Assembly (NCBI RefSeq): GCF_000970455.1
Contig: NZ_LAJG01000014.1
Span: forward strand, 62,001 to 126,000
Reading direction: 5' to 3'
DNA: 64,000 nucleotides
From: Devosia soli
GTDB lineage: Bacteria; Pseudomonadota; Alphaproteobacteria; Rhizobiales; Devosiaceae
In this document: positions 1-8,976 of the stretch, in pieces
Numbering within the stretch: the stretch's first letter is position 1
Layout of the letters: the number at the start of each line of letters is the position of its first letter
The notes under the pieces: model-generated
The model's database searches: none
What the model was told of the DNA's origin: nothing
Seen by the model: only the letters and a program-made list of their open reading frames with translations
Made by a program: the position numbers and the translations under genes

Positions 1-397
1 TGTCGCCATTGCGCACCGCATTGGTGTAATTCTCGATGGCTTTGAGCACGGCGCGAACGTCGGGCATCACGTCCTTGCCATCAACCATCACCGGCTTGTC
101 GCCCTGATAGCGCAGCGCCATGTGCATGACAGCACGGTCTTCGGTGATGTTGATATGCTCGCCTTCGCACATCTGGGTGCGGCGCTCTTCAACGCCAGCC
201 GCCCGAGCCAGATCGACAAGCGCGGCCATGACGTCTTCGTCGATTCTGTTTTTCGAATAGTCGAGCAGGATGCCGGCGCCGGAAGCCGAAAAGCGCTGGA
301 AACGGTTCGGATCGAGCGCGAACATTTCGCGCATGGTCGTCTCGGCAAGCCGCTTGCGGTGCTTGTTGAGCGAATTGAATCCAGCGTCCTTGGCCAT
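1..397 (-). CDS. pgi: Glucose-6-phosphate isomerase, N-terminal part (cut by window edge)
   Basis: Reverse-strand translation from the ATG at 397 gives about 132 residues. They include LDYSKNRID, NITEDRAVMHMALR and VMPDVRAVL, which match the N-terminal SIS region of phosphoglucose isomerase (glucose-6-phosphate to fructose-6-phosphate, glycolysis and gluconeogenesis). The C-terminal three quarters lie beyond position 1. An AGAGGA Shine-Dalgarno sits just upstream of the ATG. The tgt stop is only 9 bases upstream, so pgi is probably co-transcribed with tgt. Confidence 0.9.
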   Translation of the reverse strand, partial: MAKDAGFNSLNKHRKRLAETTMREMFALDPNRFQRFSASGAGILLDYSKNRIDEDVMAALVDLARAAGVEERRTQMCEGEHINITEDRAVMHMALRYQGDKPVMVDGKDVMPDVRAVLKAIENYTNAVRNGD

Positions 398-406
398 GTT
401 TTCCTC

Positions 407-1546
407 TTACAGAACCGGCAAATCGCCAGCGGCCCAGGCCGCCCGCGTTTCCGCCGCAAAATCAGTCATGCGCTGGGCCTTGATTGCGGCCCGCGCGCCT
501 GCGGTCAGCTCTTGATAATAGGCAAGGTTGATCTGCGAAAGCACCATCGCGCCCAAAATCTCCTCAGTCCTTACCAGATGGTGGAGATAGGCGCGGCTCC
601 AGCGCCGGCAGTTTGGGTTTGGCGAAGCCTCGTCGAGCGGCCGGTGATCGTCCTTATGCCGCGCGTTCTTGAGGTTGATGACGCCGAAGCGCGTATAGGC
701 ATGGCCATGCCGCCCTGCGCGCGTCGGATGCACGCAGTCGAACATGTCGACGCCGCGCTCGATGGCGCCCAGAATATCGTCAGGCTTGCCGACGCCCATA
801 AGGTAGCGCGGCCGGTCCCAAGGCAGATCCGGCGTAATGTCAGAGAGCACGCGGAACATGACGTCCTGCGGCTCACCAACGGCCAATCCGCCAATCGAAT
901 AGCCGTCAAAGCCGATCGACTTCAGACCCGCCGCCGACTTCGCCCTCAGCTCGGCATCATCGCCGCCTTGCACGATGCCGAACAGCATCCTGTTCTGCTG
1001 ATTGTTGAACGCTGTCTTCGAGCGATCTGCCCAACGCAGCGACAATTCCATCGCGCGCTCGATTTCCTTGCGCTCAGCCGGCAGGGCGATGCATTCGTCG
1101 AGCTGCATGATGATGTCGCTATCGAGCAGCGTCTGGATTTCGATCGATCGCTCCGGGGTCAGCTCATAAGCCGAACCGTCGATATGGGACTTGAAGGTCA
1201 CGCCCTTCTCGGTGAGCTTCCTGAGCTTGGCGAGCGACATGACCTGGAAGCCGCCGCTATCGGTCAGAATCGGTCGCTGCCAATCCATGAAATCATGCAG
1301 GCCGCCGAGCGAGGCGACGCGTTCCGCACCAGGGCGCAGCATCAGGTGATAGGTATTGCCGAGAAGAATATCCGCGCCAGTCTCGCGCACCTGCTCGGGA
1401 TACATGGCCTTGACCGTGCCGGCCGTGCCCACCGGCATGAATGCAGGCGTACTGATCTCGCCGCGTGGCGTATCGATCCGGCCGCATCGGGCCATGCCGT
1501 CGCTCGCCGTCAGGGAGAAGGTAACAAGTTTGCTCGTCGTGCTCAT
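407..1546 (-). CDS. tgt: tRNA-guanine transglycosylase (bacterial Tgt)
   Basis: 379 residues, normal family length. Tgt exchanges guanine-34 for preQ1 in tRNAs with GUN anticodons (queuosine pathway, cytosol). Visible landmarks are LTDSGGFQ with catalytic Asp near 96, GGLAVGE near 219-225, and [10 protein letters not shown] with the nucleophile Asp near 270. The structural zinc site is not canonical: where E. coli has C-x-C-x2-C and a His 26 residues later, this protein has Ser308, Asn310, Cys313 and Ile339. Pathway partner queA lies about 2 kb upstream on the same strand, separated by an ExoD-family gene, a secreted protein and a channel. No clear ribosome binding site precedes the ATG at 1546. 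Confidence 0.96.
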   Translation of the reverse strand: MSTTSKLVTFSLTASDGMARCGRIDTPRGEISTPAFMPVGTAGTVKAMYPEQVRETGADILLGNTYHLMLRPGAERVASLGGLHDFMDWQRPILTDSGGFQVMSLAKLRKLTEKGVTFKSHIDGSAYELTPERSIEIQTLLDSDIIMQLDECIALPAERKEIERAMELSLRWADRSKTAFNNQQNRMLFGIVQGGDDAELRAKSAAGLKSIGFDGYSIGGLAVGEPQDVMFRVLSDITPDLPWDRPRYLMGVGKPDDILGAIERGVDMFDCVHPTRAGRHGHAYTRFGVINLKNARHKDDHRPLDEASPNPNCRRWSRAYLHHLVRTEEILGAMVLSQINLAYYQELTAGARAAIKAQRMTDFAAETRAAWAAGDLPVL

Positions 1547-1613
1547 GGGGCGGGTTCTAGCGGGTTGGCCCGCCGGAAGAAAGGCCCTGCCCCATTTGCA
1601 GCCAGTTCAAAAC

Positions 1614-2402
1614 TCAGGCAGTTGCCGGAGCGAAATTGTTGTTCTCTTCGAGCGTATTCTTGATCCGCTCCTGGATGATGGAACGGGCATCCCACCAATC
1701 GCGGCTGCGAACCGGCACGCGGGCAGCCAGCGTCATGGTGGTATCGGCCAGGGTATCAAGCCAGATTTCGGGTTTCATGCCCGTATCCGAAAACTCTGTT
1801 GCGAGCGCACTGCCGATGGCGGCTCGGACCGCACCGAGATTGGCCGAACGCGGCACATTGAATTTGACCTCGACCACCCGAGATTTTTCGCGGCTATAAT
1901 TGATAATCTTGGCATTGGAGAGCTTCGAATTCGGCGCGAAGAGATATAGCCCATCGATGGTTCGCAACTGCGTTGCAAACAGCCCAACCTCGACAACCGT
2001 ACCGACGATCCCATCCGCATCGATATAGTCGCCGGTATTAAAAGGCCGCAGGAAGACCAGCATGATCCCGGCCGCGATATTTGAGAGCGTGCCCTGTAAA
2101 GCCAAGGCAATGGCCAAGCCCGCCGCGCCGAGCACGGCGAGAATGGAGGCCGTTTCGACGCCAAACTGACCCAGCACGATAATGATCGTGACGAACAAGA
2201 TGCCGTAGCGCACTGCCTGCCCTGCGAGCGGCGCCACGGTCGCGTTGTTGCGCAGACGGGTGCCAAGCAGGCTTGTGACGTAGCGCGAAACGAGGTTGGC
2301 GATCAGCCAGCCTGCCACCAAAACAACAATGGCGATCACGACTGACCAGACATTTGCGATGATCCAGGCGGTTGAGATTCCAAAAATTTCGGCTTCCTGC
2401 AC
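1614..2402 (-). CDS. MscS-family mechanosensitive ion channel
   Basis: Inner-membrane small-conductance mechanosensitive channel family. The N-terminal half has three hydrophobic segments; the pore-lining helix is Ala/Gly rich (AVLGAAGLAIALALQG), followed by the MscS beta-domain signature FLRPFNTGDYI and a C-terminal alpha/beta domain. The start is set at GTG 2402 because AAGGAG lies 6 bases upstream. An open frame continues to 2549 but would run into the divergent gene starting at 2534. With this start the protein has 262 residues, the size of minimal MscS proteins. Role (osmotic down-shock release valve) is by family. Confidence 0.9.
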   Translation of the reverse strand: MQEAEIFGISTAWIIANVWSVVIAIVVLVAGWLIANLVSRYVTSLLGTRLRNNATVAPLAGQAVRYGILFVTIIIVLGQFGVETASILAVLGAAGLAIALALQGTLSNIAAGIMLVFLRPFNTGDYIDADGIVGTVVEVGLFATQLRTIDGLYLFAPNSKLSNAKIINYSREKSRVVEVKFNVPRSANLGAVRAAIGSALATEFSDTGMKPEIWLDTLADTTMTLAARVPVRSRDWWDARSIIQERIKNTLEENNNFAPATA

Positions 2403-2533
2403 GACGCGCTCCTTGGTGTGGCTCCCTTTCGAAAAATCCCCACGCCAGAGATGGTTGCAGCGCGAGGTGGCCGGATTTTCGCCATCCTGCCCTGCACAAA
2501 TCGCAAGTCTGTGATCAATGAAAGAGGCTGTCC

Positions 2534-2974
2534 ATGTTTCGCACCGCACTTCTCGCCGTCGCCCTTCTCGGGACGACCATCCATGCCTTTGCTCAGGATG
2601 TGCCCGACTACAGCGGAACGTATCTCGGCAGCGGCGAGGGCGACCTGACCTTGGAGCTGAACAGAATCGAGGATGATCGCTACGGCATTTCCATCGAAAC
2701 CGTGGTGCCGATCGAAAACGACATGCCCGGCTGCGCCGGTGGCATCGACGGCGAAATGCTGCTGTCAGAAGGCGGTGGGAATTTCTTCGTCGAGAACGAG
2801 ATGTACGACCCCGAGAGCGACTCGCCCATGTTTTCCGAGCGCTACTGCGAGATCGGCATCATCTTCAACGAGGATGGCACCGTGACAACAGAAGAGCGGG
2901 ACGGTTGCCTCGAATATCATGGCGCCTCATGCGGCTTTTCGGGCAATCTCACTCACGCCAATGCCGCCGGTTGA
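2534..2974 (+). CDS. Small secreted protein of unknown function
   Basis: 146 residues with a clear Sec signal peptide: a short Arg-containing start, a hydrophobic core, and probable cleavage after AFA near residue 20. The mature part is acidic and contains five cysteines that could form disulfides in the periplasm. I recognise no domain. GAAAGAGG precedes the ATG at 2534. It is divergent from the MscS gene and convergent with the ExoD-family gene, leaving one base between the two stop codons, so it is a single-gene unit inserted between queuosine-pathway genes. Confidence 0.7.
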   Translation: MFRTALLAVALLGTTIHAFAQDVPDYSGTYLGSGEGDLTLELNRIEDDRYGISIETVVPIENDMPGCAGGIDGEMLLSEGGGNFFVENEMYDPESDSPMFSERYCEIGIIFNEDGTVTTEERDGCLEYHGASCGFSGNLTHANAAG

Positions 2975-2975
2975 G

Positions 2976-3602
2976 CTAGAACACCGCATTCCATGCCTGG
3001 CCGCCGAGATTGACGGCCGCCAGGATCAGGGCAATCTCGACCCCTAGCCCGATGATGCAGATCAGGGTGCCGACGATGACGCCGGCCCCGTCGCGGTTGA
3101 GCATCGAAAACGCCAAAACACATAGCCCGACATTGGGAATGGCATTGGTAAGTGGGATCGGCACGGTCATCGCGATGCTGATCACCATGGCAAATATGCC
3201 ATAGGGCACGGTCGCTGCCGCCCCCGTCATCCAGCGCAGGCGCGGCTTCGAAAAGCGCGCGATGATGCCTGTGACTTTTGCGACTTGCTGGCTCGCCTTG
3301 AGCAGCGGCGCAACAGGGAGTTTGCGCTTGCCAATCAATTCCGGCAGCCGTATTGGCCTCCCCATAACCATGAACAGCGCCACGGCAAAGGTGGTCCACG
3401 CGATCGTGCCGCCGAACCCTGGCGGCCCGGGGATCATATTGAGCAGCGTCAGCATAAGGATCAACAGGCGATGCGCGCCCGGTCCCATGGCGTCGATCAG
3501 GCGATCGAATGTAAGCTTCTGATCCCCGCTCGCCGCTATGGTTTCAAGAACGGAGACGATCCGCCGCGTGTATCGAAGGATCGGCCGGCGCCGTACCGTC
3601 AC
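2976..3602 (-). CDS. ExoD-family membrane protein
   Basis: 208 residues with an ExoD (exopolysaccharide synthesis) family pattern: an N-terminal soluble part with [16 protein letters not shown], then [13 protein letters not shown] and several membrane segments. S. meliloti ExoD affects exopolysaccharide and alkali tolerance; its biochemical activity is unknown. The reading frame begins with GTG at 3602, whose last two bases form part of the queA TGA stop (GTGA overlap), so translation is probably coupled to queA. A later start cannot be excluded. Confidence 0.82.
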   Translation of the reverse strand: MTVRRRPILRYTRRIVSVLETIAASGDQKLTFDRLIDAMGPGAHRLLILMLTLLNMIPGPPGFGGTIAWTTFAVALFMVMGRPIRLPELIGKRKLPVAPLLKASQQVAKVTGIIARFSKPRLRWMTGAAATVPYGIFAMVISIAMTVPIPLTNAIPNVGLCVLAFSMLNRDGAGVIVGTLICIIGLGVEIALILAAVNLGGQAWNAVF

Positions 3603-4684
3603 ACCTCGTCATCCCTGTCCGCGGACCGGTCGCGGAACAGCAGCGAAGAGTCGCCATAGGAATAGAAGCGGTAACCGTTCGCTATCGCGTGATGATAGGC
3701 CGCCTTCATCGTGTCGAGCCCGGAAAAGGCACTGACCAGCATGAAGAGCGTCGATTTGGGCAGATGGAAATTGGTCATCAGCACATCGACCGTGCGGAAC
3801 CGAAACCCGGGCGTGATGAAAATGTCGGTATCGCCCATAAAGGGCTGCAGCATCCCCGTCGCCCGCGACGCTGTTTCCAGCAAGCGGAGGCTCGTCGTAC
3901 CGACCGCAATAACGCGTCCGCCCGCGGCGCGCTTGGCATTGATGCGCTCGACCGTCGCCTGGTCGATTTCGCCCCATTCCGAATGCATGACGTGGTCTTC
4001 GGTGTCGTCGACCTTCATCGGCAAGAAGGTCCCTGCCCCGACATGGAGCGTCACCCGCTCCATACTGACGCCGCGCTCGACCAGCTGCTGCAGAAGTTTT
4101 TCGGTGAAATGCAGCCCAGCGGTTGGCGCTGCAACAGCGCCATCCTCGGCGGCATAGACCGTCTGGTAGTCAACCTTGTCGCGCTCTTCGACATCGCGCT
4201 TTGCGCCGATATAGGGCGGCAGCGGCATGGCGCCATGCGATTTGATCGCTTCGTCGAGCTGCGCTCCGCCCAGCTCGAATTCAAGCGTGACTTCGCCCGT
4301 GTCGCCCTTGCCGGCCACGCGGGCCTTGAGCGCGTCGGTTTGCCCATTCCCAAGTTCGAGCTCGTCGAGCAGCGCCAGTTTCTTGGCCGGCCGCGCAAAA
4401 GCGCGCCAGGTATGCGCGTCGACCCGCTTGTGGAGGTTGAACGAAACATTGGCCCGCGTCTCCCCGCGCACCCGCACGCCCCGCAATTCAGCGGGCAATA
4501 CCCGCGTGTCGTTGACCACCAGCACGTCGCCCGGCTGCAGGATCTCGAGAAGATCGGGAATATGCCGGTCTTCCACGCCACGACCGGGCCTGACAACCAG
4601 CAAGCGGGCGGAATCGCGCGGCTCGGCAGGGTGAAGAGCGATCAGGTTTTCAGGCAGGTCGAAGTCGAATTCAGATACACGCAT
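3599..4684 (-). CDS. queA: S-adenosylmethionine:tRNA ribosyltransferase-isomerase
   Basis: 361 residues, full length. QueA transfers and rearranges the ribosyl moiety of SAM onto preQ1-tRNA to make epoxyqueuosine, the step after Tgt. The start [20 protein letters not shown] is diagnostic; [16 protein letters not shown] and the C-terminal [17 protein letters not shown] are further family signatures. It overlaps the ExoD-family gene downstream by 4 bases. The upstream DMT-type gene ends 85 bases away, so queA may use its own promoter or read-through from the cyclophilin side. Confidence 0.97.
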   Translation of the reverse strand: MRVSEFDFDLPENLIALHPAEPRDSARLLVVRPGRGVEDRHIPDLLEILQPGDVLVVNDTRVLPAELRGVRVRGETRANVSFNLHKRVDAHTWRAFARPAKKLALLDELELGNGQTDALKARVAGKGDTGEVTLEFELGGAQLDEAIKSHGAMPLPPYIGAKRDVEERDKVDYQTVYAAEDGAVAAPTAGLHFTEKLLQQLVERGVSMERVTLHVGAGTFLPMKVDDTEDHVMHSEWGEIDQATVERINAKRAAGGRVIAVGTTSLRLLETASRATGMLQPFMGDTDIFITPGFRFRTVDVLMTNFHLPKSTLFMLVSAFSGLDTMKAAYHHAIANGYRFYSYGDSSLLFRDRSADRDDEV

Positions 4685-4769
4685 GGCCGCTCGTTAGCAT
4701 GTGTTCAGCCGATCGAAAACGGTGCATCGCAGCCTAAGTTGCCACAGCACGCGGCCAACCAGCCATACG

Positions 4770-5219
4770 CTAAAGCACGCGGATCATCACCGCCCCGACG
4801 ATCAGCAGCGCCGCGCCGGCCACCCGGCCGAGCGAAATCTCGCGCACGGCCATGCCCATGAACCCGACCTTGTCGAGCAAGAGGCCCGCGATGAGCTGTC
4901 CAGCCACCGACAGCGCCATCACCGCGGCAGCACCGATCATCGGCGTTAGCGTGATATTGGAGAAGACGTAGAACGCCCCGAGCAGCCCGCCCGCAATCAG
5001 CGTCCAATGCGCCGGCGCGGCAAAGTTGATCGGCGTGGCCGTGAGGTGGCTATAGCCAAAGGCCAACGCCCATAGGACCACGCCACCGGCGAGGAACGAG
5101 ACCGCTGCGGCCGCGATCGGCACCTCGAGCGCGCGCCCCAGATTGGCGTTGATCGGCGCCTGCACGGCAATGCAGGCACCTGCAAAGACGCCCATCAGCG
5201 CCCAAAGCACAGTGTCCAT
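4770..5219 (-). CDS. DMT-superfamily inner membrane protein (YdcZ/DUF606 type)
   Basis: About 149 residues with five hydrophobic segments. The N-terminal helix ending QAPINANLG and the SNITLTPMIG and AGQLIAGLLLDKVG stretches fit the YdcZ/DUF606 half-size permease family, which has no firmly known substrate. The ATG at 5219 is preferred because the family usually starts right at this helix; an in-frame TTG at 5255 would lie inside the terminator stem of the upstream gene. Confidence 0.78.
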   Translation of the reverse strand: MDTVLWALMGVFAGACIAVQAPINANLGRALEVPIAAAAVSFLAGGVVLWALAFGYSHLTATPINFAAPAHWTLIAGGLLGAFYVFSNITLTPMIGAAAVMALSVAGQLIAGLLLDKVGFMGMAVREISLGRVAGAALLIVGAVMIRVL

Positions 5220-5252
5220 CTTCAACTTCGAACCGTCCAATTGGCCGAGCCA

Positions 5253-5282
5253 CAAAAAACTGGCGGCCCGAGAGCCGCCAGT
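5253..5282 (-). terminator. Intrinsic terminator after the cytosolic cyclophilin gene
   Basis: Perfect 9-bp stem ACTGGCGGC/GCCGCCAGT with a 6-base loop, followed on the minus strand by six T residues. It begins 4 bases after the cyclophilin stop codon. Confidence 0.9.
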
Positions 5283-5286
5283 TCAC

Positions 5287-5802
5287 TTATTCTGCGATAT
5301 CGGCCGCAACCTTGACCGAGACCATCTTGTCCGGATTGATCACCGGCTCACCGCGCTTGATCTGGTCGACATTTTCCATGCCTTCGATCACCTGGCCCCA
5401 GACCGTGTACTGACGGTCGAGGAAGCGTGCGTCCTGGAAGCAGATGAAAAACTGCGAATTGGCACTGTTCGGGTCCTGCGCGCGGGCCATCGAGGCGACG
5501 CCACGCACATGCGGCTCAGCCGAAAATTCCTGCTTGAGGTTCGGATACTGCGAACCACCGGTGCCGGCGCGCGAGGGGTTGAATTCGGGCTTCTCGGAAT
5601 TGCCGAACTTGACGTCGCCGGTCTGGGCCATGAAGCCGTCGATCACGCGGTGAAACACCACGCCGTCATAAGCGCCTTCGCGGGCCAGCTTCTTGATGTG
5701 TTCGACATGGCCGGGAGCCAGGTCCGGACGCATCGCGATAACCACTTTGCCCTTGGTCGTTTCGATGACGAGGGTGTTTTCGGGATCGGCGTAATCAGCC
5801 AT
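5287..5802 (-). CDS. ppiB: Peptidyl-prolyl cis-trans isomerase, cyclophilin type, cytosolic
   Basis: 171 residues, single cyclophilin domain, no signal peptide. Catalytic landmarks are FHRVIDGFMAQTGD (active-site Arg), SMARAQDPNSANSQFFI and FLDRQYTVWGQV. It catalyses prolyl isomerisation during protein folding. It lies downstream of a periplasmic cyclophilin on the same strand, but 221 bases and a palindromic repeat separate the two. It ends in a strong intrinsic terminator. Confidence 0.94.
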   Translation of the reverse strand: MADYADPENTLVIETTKGKVVIAMRPDLAPGHVEHIKKLAREGAYDGVVFHRVIDGFMAQTGDVKFGNSEKPEFNPSRAGTGGSQYPNLKQEFSAEPHVRGVASMARAQDPNSANSQFFICFQDARFLDRQYTVWGQVIEGMENVDQIKRGEPVINPDKMVSVKVAADIAE

Positions 5803-5888
5803 GATTTTCGCTTTCTGATGAAATGAAGTGGCCCGGATTTAGGCCGAAAGGTGGGAGAGCGCAAGGTTTTGAGGGAGCGACGCAGTCA

Positions 5889-5999
5889 CTCCCTCCCGGC
5901 CTCCCGCATCAAGGGGGAGGTGTCCGGCTGAAGCGTGCCGCTAGATCGTGCCAAACACTCGATGCGACACCTCCCCCGATAAGGGAGAGGATGGGAGGA
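5889..5999. repeat. Palindromic intergenic repeat between the cyclophilin genes
   Basis: About 111 bases with long imperfect inverted arms. The left arm (5889-5924) ends GGGGGAGGTGTC and the right arm (5966-5999) begins GACACCTCCCCC; the outer halves (CTCCCTCCC... and ...GGATGGGAGG) also pair. The arms flank a roughly 41-base centre. The form resembles the small non-coding palindromic elements scattered between genes in Rhizobiales. No second full copy was seen in this window. Confidence 0.65.
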
Positions 6000-6023
6000 G
6001 GTAACCGGCAAGCACCACTACCC

Positions 6024-6608
6024 TCACTTATACTCGATAACGGCCTTCACGATCTTGTCCGGATTGGCCACGGCGCCATTGGCTTCCTGCGGGCCCTTTT
6101 CGAGTCCATCAACGGCTTCCATGCCGGAAACGACCTTGCCGAAGACGGTATACTGGCCATTAAGGAAGCTCGCATCGGCGTAAACGATGAAGAATTGCGA
6201 GTTAAACGAGTTCGGGTCTTGCGCACGGGCCGCGCCGACCGCGCCACGCTGAAAGCTTTCCGAATTGAATTCGGCCTCGACATCGGGCAGGTCCGATCCG
6301 CCCATGCCGGCCTGCGACAGGTTGAAGCCCGGCGCATCGGTCTTACCATATTGCACGTCGCCGGTCTGGGCCATGAAGCCGTCGATCACGCGGTGAAACA
6401 CCACGCCGTCATAGGCGCCTTCATTGGTCAGCGTGATGATGCGTTCGACATGCTTGGGCGCGATTGCGGGCAGCAGTTCGATATCGACTGTGCCGTCTTC
6501 GAGCGTGAGGATCAGATGCGGCTGGCCCCCCTGCGCAAACGCGGGAGCAGCAGAAGCGACGAGGGCGGCGATGGCGAGGCCACCAAAAAGGCGACGGGAA
6601 AGGGTCAT
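6024..6608 (-). CDS. Peptidyl-prolyl cis-trans isomerase, cyclophilin type, exported
   Basis: 194 residues: a signal peptide (SRR start, hydrophobic stretch, cleavage after APAFA near residue 25) followed by a complete cyclophilin domain with FHRVIDGFMAQTGD and AARAQDPNSFNSQFFI. It should act as a periplasmic prolyl isomerase, a PpiA-type role. Its ATG overlaps the coaD stop in an ATGA, so the two are co-translated. It is clearly a paralogue of the cytosolic copy at 5287-5802. Confidence 0.93.
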   Translation of the reverse strand: MTLSRRLFGGLAIAALVASAAPAFAQGGQPHLILTLEDGTVDIELLPAIAPKHVERIITLTNEGAYDGVVFHRVIDGFMAQTGDVQYGKTDAPGFNLSQAGMGGSDLPDVEAEFNSESFQRGAVGAARAQDPNSFNSQFFIVYADASFLNGQYTVFGKVVSGMEAVDGLEKGPQEANGAVANPDKIVKAVIEYK

Positions 6609-7102
6609 CGTGTTGCTTTCAAAGCCTTGAGGACGATGGGTGGTACGAAAGCGGAGATATCTCCGCCCATCTCGGCGATCTGACGCACCAATGTGGCCGA
6701 GATATGCCGCACGGGCGGGCTCGATGGCAGGAAAACGGTCTGCAGGTCCGGCGCCATCTGCGCGTTCATGCCCACCATCTGCATTTCATAATTGTAGTCC
6801 GTCGTGTCGCGCAGCCCGCGAATAATGAGCTTGGCCCCGTTCTCGCGCGCCGCATTGACCATGAGCCCGGCGAAATCGACGATCTTGAATTCGGTATTTG
6901 TGCGAATGCCGATCGGCCCCAGTACCTGTTCGAGAATGGCGCGACGGTCGCCATGCGAAAACATCGGGTTCTTCTTGGTGGCGCTGACGCCCACTCCAAC
7001 CACAAGTGTGTCGACCAGTTTGCAGGCTCGCTCGATCACATCGAGATGGCCGTTGGTCAGCGGATCGAATGAACCGGGATAGAACCCGACAAGACCGTTC
7101 AT
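6605..7102 (-). CDS. coaD: Phosphopantetheine adenylyltransferase
   Basis: 165 residues, full length. It transfers AMP from ATP to 4'-phosphopantetheine to give dephospho-CoA, the penultimate step of coenzyme A synthesis. Nucleotidyltransferase motif TNGH at residues 16-19 within GSFDPLTNGHLD, substrate loop IIRGLRDTTDYNYE, and C-terminal ISATLVRQ near 134-141 are all present. It overlaps the exported cyclophilin gene by 4 bases and follows the MFS gene by 33 bases. Confidence 0.97.
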   Translation of the reverse strand: MNGLVGFYPGSFDPLTNGHLDVIERACKLVDTLVVGVGVSATKKNPMFSHGDRRAILEQVLGPIGIRTNTEFKIVDFAGLMVNAARENGAKLIIRGLRDTTDYNYEMQMVGMNAQMAPDLQTVFLPSSPPVRHISATLVRQIAEMGGDISAFVPPIVLKALKATR

Positions 7103-7135
7103 CGGCCCCTCCCTCTTGATTTCATTCGGGTTTTC

Positions 7136-8350
7136 TCACGCGTCGCCTCGCGAGGCAAGAGTCACCGCGCCAAGGACGATGAGCAGCAGCCCTCCGGCAA
7201 GAAAGGCAACCGGCGTACCGAACCGCTCCGCAACAAAACTGCCGATCAGTGGCGCGGAAAGCATGGTAAGCGTTATGACCGCCTCGCCGGCCGCGTAAAC
7301 GCGCGCGATCCGATCCGCTGGCGCCTCCGCCTGAATGACAGTGCGATAGGGCACCAGCATGAAGGCGGTCGCGCCGCCCATGAAGCAGAGAACAAGCAGA
7401 AAAAGCGGCAGCGGCACAGGCCATCCATAGCTGGCCGCCAGTGATACGGTAGCTGTTGTTCCACCCGAAATAATCGCAGCAGACGACATGGTCAGCATGG
7501 GGCGCGCGCCCGAAACGCGGCCCGCCATCAGCGCTCCAATAAGACCGCCGAGCCCCGAGGCCGATATCGAAAGCCCGAACGCCGTCGCATCAAATCCGAG
7601 CTCTCCTGCCAGGAGCGCGAGGAGTGCGTCGTAAAGAAAGAACGCGAAGTAGGCGCAAGCCGAAAAGATGAGTGCGACCAGAAGTGGCCGCTTCCGCCGG
7701 AATTCGCTAATCCCCACAAGCGATTCGGTGAAGAACTTGCCGCGCTCTGCGGCGCTCTCGGTGCGTGGCGGCAAGAACACCGTCAACGCGATCCCCGCAG
7801 CGATCAGCGACAACAATGCATTGAGCATAAAGACCTGCTGCGGCGCCAAGAAGGCCAGCAAGATGCCGCCGAGCGCCGGCCCTGCGATCTTGGACGTCTG
7901 GTTGATCGCCTGATGCAGCCCATTGGCGACACCGCGCAGATGCTCGGGTGTACTAGCCTGGATCGCAGCCTGCCGCCCTGGCGTAAATGCAGAATCGACC
8001 GCTCCACGCACGAAAACGAGCGCCAGCAAGAGCGCCGTATCGCTAGCGAAAGCAAAGCTCAGCGTAACGATTGCCCGGCCAAGATTGCTCAACACCAGCA
8101 CCGCCCGAGTGGGCGCCCGGTCGACGATCACGGCTAGAAAGGGTCCGACAAGAATGTATGGAAGAGTGAGCGCCAGCGCGAAAAGCGCCAGGGCAAACGG
8201 TCCTTCATTCCAGCCAAATGCCAGCAACGCGACGATAGCGGCATAGTCCAGCCAATCGGCAAAATCCGCTGGAACACTCGCCAACGCCAGGCGCCGCGGC
8301 ACGGACAACCTTAGGAGTGCGACGTAGCCGCCCTTCTCTGCCTCACTCAC
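7136..8350 (-). CDS. MFS transporter, probable exporter
   Basis: 404 residues with about 12 hydrophobic segments and the cytoplasmic loop motif VDRAPTRAVLV after the second helix, as in major facilitator proteins of the MFS_3/enterobactin-exporter-like group. Substrate unknown. It starts at GTG 8350, 8 bases inside the preceding acetyltransferase gene, so the two are translationally linked; a modifying enzyme plus an efflux protein is a plausible pair, but that is inference. Confidence 0.85.
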   Translation of the reverse strand: MSEAEKGGYVALLRLSVPRRLALASVPADFADWLDYAAIVALLAFGWNEGPFALALFALALTLPYILVGPFLAVIVDRAPTRAVLVLSNLGRAIVTLSFAFASDTALLLALVFVRGAVDSAFTPGRQAAIQASTPEHLRGVANGLHQAINQTSKIAGPALGGILLAFLAPQQVFMLNALLSLIAAGIALTVFLPPRTESAAERGKFFTESLVGISEFRRKRPLLVALIFSACAYFAFFLYDALLALLAGELGFDATAFGLSISASGLGGLIGALMAGRVSGARPMLTMSSAAIISGGTTATVSLAASYGWPVPLPLFLLVLCFMGGATAFMLVPYRTVIQAEAPADRIARVYAAGEAVITLTMLSAPLIGSFVAERFGTPVAFLAGGLLLIVLGAVTLASRGDA

Positions 8351-8858
8351 CGCGCGGTCCTATGTCCAGAATGAAAATATCAAGACGATCGGCTCCAATG
8401 CCTTCTTCAATCAGTCGCCAGCCATAACGAAGATAGTAGGATCGCAAGTGCTGGCGTGCTGCTAAAAAACACTGCCGATAGCCTAGTGACAGCAATCCTC
8501 TGAGCGCGCAGTCCATCAATGCATGGCCAACCTTGTTCCCCCGCGCGCCAGGCTCGACCCAAAGCGCAGCAATCCATGGGCTGAAGCTTGGCCGCTCGGC
8601 AATGTCAGAACCGATGGTGGTGACCGTACCGAGAAACTTGTCGTCTGCGACAGATACAAGTGTGACCGGGAAACGCGAGGCAGCAACGACTTCGCGCAAC
8701 GCGCTCTCAACGTCAGTCAAAGTCCTGCCGTCCGGCCGCCAAAAGGCATTCCAGATCCGGTCAGCGACCACATCAAAAAATTCGGTCCGTTCGCGAAGAT
8801 TGAAGATTGCTATCAAGTGCGCCTCTGCGAAATCAACTGGATACCTCGGGCAATCCAT
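8343..8858 (-). CDS. GNAT-family N-acetyltransferase
   Basis: 171 residues. The acetyl-CoA binding motif A reads ALWVEPGARGNKVGHALM (R-G-x-K-x-G), preceded by a strand with DKFLGTVTTIG and followed by QCFLAARQHLRSYYLRYGW, all typical of GNAT. The acceptor is unknown. Overlaps the downstream MFS gene by 8 bases. gyrA ends 118 bases upstream, with a terminator between them, so this pair probably has its own promoter. Confidence 0.86.
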   Translation of the reverse strand: MDCPRYPVDFAEAHLIAIFNLRERTEFFDVVADRIWNAFWRPDGRTLTDVESALREVVAASRFPVTLVSVADDKFLGTVTTIGSDIAERPSFSPWIAALWVEPGARGNKVGHALMDCALRGLLSLGYRQCFLAARQHLRSYYLRYGWRLIEEGIGADRLDIFILDIGPRGE

Positions 8859-8920
8859 CCCGACTAGGCGTGAGACGTATAGACCCGTTCAGTGCACTCG
8901 GGAGACGTAAGATCTCAAGA

Positions 8921-8944
8921 TAAAGGGGCGCCAAAGCGCCCCTT
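8921..8944 (-). terminator. Intrinsic terminator of gyrA
   Basis: Perfect 9-bp stem AAGGGGCGC/GCGCCCCTT with a 4-base loop, followed on the minus strand by a T-rich tract (TTTATCTT). It lies 32 bases after the gyrA stop. Confidence 0.85.
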
Positions 8945-8976
8945 ACGAAGGTCAGATGCCGAGAGCTAGAGAGGCT

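Noticed and set aside
122..1663. Long plus-strand open frame (about 513 codons) opposite tgt and pgi
   Set aside because: It is antisense to tgt and pgi, whose conserved catalytic motifs are certain. The frame is low in hydrophobic cores, rich in Arg/His, and is the typical product of high GC at third codon positions.
2403..2549. Upstream extension of the MscS open frame
   Set aside because: It would overlap the divergent secreted-protein gene, while GTG 2402 has a well-placed AAGGAG.
3689..4861. Long plus-strand open frame opposite queA
   Set aside because: It is an antisense shadow of queA with no recognisable domain or ribosome binding site.
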